Both the position numbers and the translations under genes were made by a program. 64,000 nt of DNA from Euonymus europaeus (Eukaryota > Streptophyta > Magnoliopsida > Celastrales > Celastraceae), in NCBI GenBank assembly GCA_963580455.1, contig OY756972.1, positions 13,531,001-13,595,000 on the forward strand, given 5' to 3'. The notes below the pieces were generated by a model. It was not told the DNA's origin. It saw nothing but the letters and a program-made list of their open reading frames with translations, and made no database searches. Within the stretch, counting starts at the first letter, position 1. Every line of letters starts with the position of its first letter. Of this stretch, positions 63,230 to 64,000 are shown one piece after another.

Positions 63230-64000
63230 GGTGTTTTGGCATCGAAATAATCTATGAAGCTTATACTCATAAAATTTGACATCTAAGAACAATTAAAATT
63301 GTACACCGAGCAACTTTCATGGTTCAAAGTTGCTTAACTCTCTCTATGGACGAGCTTTTAACGGTTTCGTCCATTTGTCATAGAAAGTTGGTGTTTTGGC
63401 ATCAAAATAATCTAGGAAGTCTATACACATAAAATTTGACATATAAGAACAGTAAAAATTGTACACCAAGCCACTTTGATGCTCCGAAGTTACTCAACTC
63501 TCTCTATGCAGGAGCTTTTAACGGTTTCGTCTATTTGTCATAGAAAGTTGGTGTTTTGGCATCGAAATAATCAATGAAGCTTATACTCATAAAATTTGAC
63601 ATAAAAGAACAATAAAAATTATACACCGAGCAAATTTGATGGTCCGAAGTTGCTCAACTCTCTCTATGGAGGAGCTTTTAACGATTTCGTCCATTTTTCA
63701 TAGAGAGTTGGTGTTTTGGAATCGAAATAATCTAGGAAGCTTATACTCTAAAATTTGACATATAAGAACAATAAAAAGTATATCCCGAGCAACTTTGATA
63801 GTCCGAAGTTGCTCAACTCTCTCGATGGAGGAGCTTTTAACGGTTTTGTCCATTTGTCATAGAAAGTTAGTGTTTTGTCATCGAAATAATCTATGAAGCT
63901 TATACTCACAAAATTTGACATATAAGTACAGTAAAAATTGTACACCGAGCAAGTTTGATGGTCCGAGGTTGCTCAACTCTCTGTATGGAGGAGCTTTTAA
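63230..64000. repeat. Long-range duplicate of 51,720-52,620, truncated by the window end
   Basis: Shared private variants in order: AACAATTAAAATTG, CTCTATGCAGGAGC / CTCGATGCAGGAGC, GGAATCGAAATAATC, AAAGTATATC, CTCTCGATGGAGG, GTTAGTGTTTTGTCATCG, AAGTACAGTAAAAA and GGTCCGAGGTTGC. The offset is 11,510 bp before and 11,357 bp after the 153-bp monomer at 52,196-52,348, which this copy lacks. Confidence 0.8.

Larger units (their letters stand above)
25303..64000. repeat. Satellite array, right arm (about 242 tandem monomers)
   Basis: The same monomer resumes immediately after the transposon, in phase with the left arm, and runs off the window end. Mean monomer length rises from about 159 bp in the first part to almost exactly 160 bp after about 50,700. 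Two further monomer-family mixtures dominate here (B-type and C-type, described separately). No unique sequence, gene or second transposon interrupts these 38.7 kb. The array therefore extends beyond the window on both sides. Confidence 0.97.

Noticed and set aside
917..63945. Many short minus-strand open frames of 60-145 codons with similar peptides (for example 2,589-2,819, 29,889-30,110, 54,419-54,688)
   Set aside because: All are one satellite sequence read in the frames left open by chance. They begin and end at the same monomer positions, have no conserved domain, and frames shift with each 160-bp monomer. Not annotated as genes.
1..64000. CRISPR array or prokaryotic repeat system
   Set aside because: Units of about 160 bp are contiguous, with no unique spacers and no cas-like genes.
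1..64000. CENP-B box in the monomer
   Set aside because: The TTCG of TTTCGTCCATTTGTC is not followed by the A and CGGG positions the box requires. No match was seen in other subtypes.
1..64000. Telomeric repeat tracts (TTTAGGG) or rDNA spacer
   Set aside because: No tandem TTTAGGG tract and no rRNA-like sequence occur anywhere in the window.
1..64000. Monomer made of four related 40-bp subrepeats, as in some plant centromeric satellites of about 159 bp
   Set aside because: Splitting the monomer into quarters shows only weak, inconsistent similarity by eye. A dot-plot of a consensus monomer would be needed to support it.

Overview
The whole window is a eukaryotic satellite DNA array, most likely from the heterochromatin of a flowering plant. 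It is built from about 390 head-to-tail copies of one AT-rich monomer of about 160 bp (about 36% G+C by counting a consensus). The only other sequence is one transposon remnant of 2,139 bp. I see no credible protein-coding gene, tRNA, rRNA, CRISPR array or other conventional gene. The short open reading frames in the array are read-through of the satellite itself. The plant assignment is an inference from the monomer length, the multi-kilobase higher-order structure and the plant-like long LTR. I cannot name the species. Whether the array is centromeric, pericentromeric or subtelomeric cannot be told from sequence alone.

Layout: (A) From 1 to about 20,520 the array is organised in large higher-order repeats (HORs). 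There are two 26-monomer copies of 4,138-4,139 bp, a shortened 11-monomer copy of 1,747 bp, then 24-monomer copies of about 3,817 bp that progressively take up monomers of a second family. From 20,520 to 23,158 A-type and B-type monomers are interleaved. (LTR) A solo LTR lies at 23,159-25,297 inside a single monomer, between perfect 5-bp target duplications. Removing it restores an exact 160-bp monomer. (B) From about 26,819 to 50,280 the array has a 15-monomer HOR of about 2,395 bp with derived forms: an internal 958-bp duplication, 16- and 13-monomer variants, and a 21-monomer 3,351-bp unit repeated twice plus a partial copy. (C) From about 50,700 to the end, monomers are almost all exactly 160 bp, carry family-specific variants, and form shorter HORs of 10, 11, 12 and 14 monomers.

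Every monomer tends to carry a 9-bp inverted repeat with a 10-base loop (GAGCAACTT...AAGTTGCTC). One subfamily instead carries a 12-bp perfect palindrome (AGTTGCGCAACT) at the right arm. The array looks shaped by unequal exchange, segmental duplication and short-patch conversion. The LTR appears only once although its flanks belong to repeated segments, so it probably inserted after those flanks were amplified.

I did not find a new gene system. The interesting content is the layered HOR history, the conserved dyad, and a clean retroelement insertion dated relative to the array. All HOR boundaries are from reading by eye and anchored on diagnostic variants. Those marked approximate could move by one monomer.
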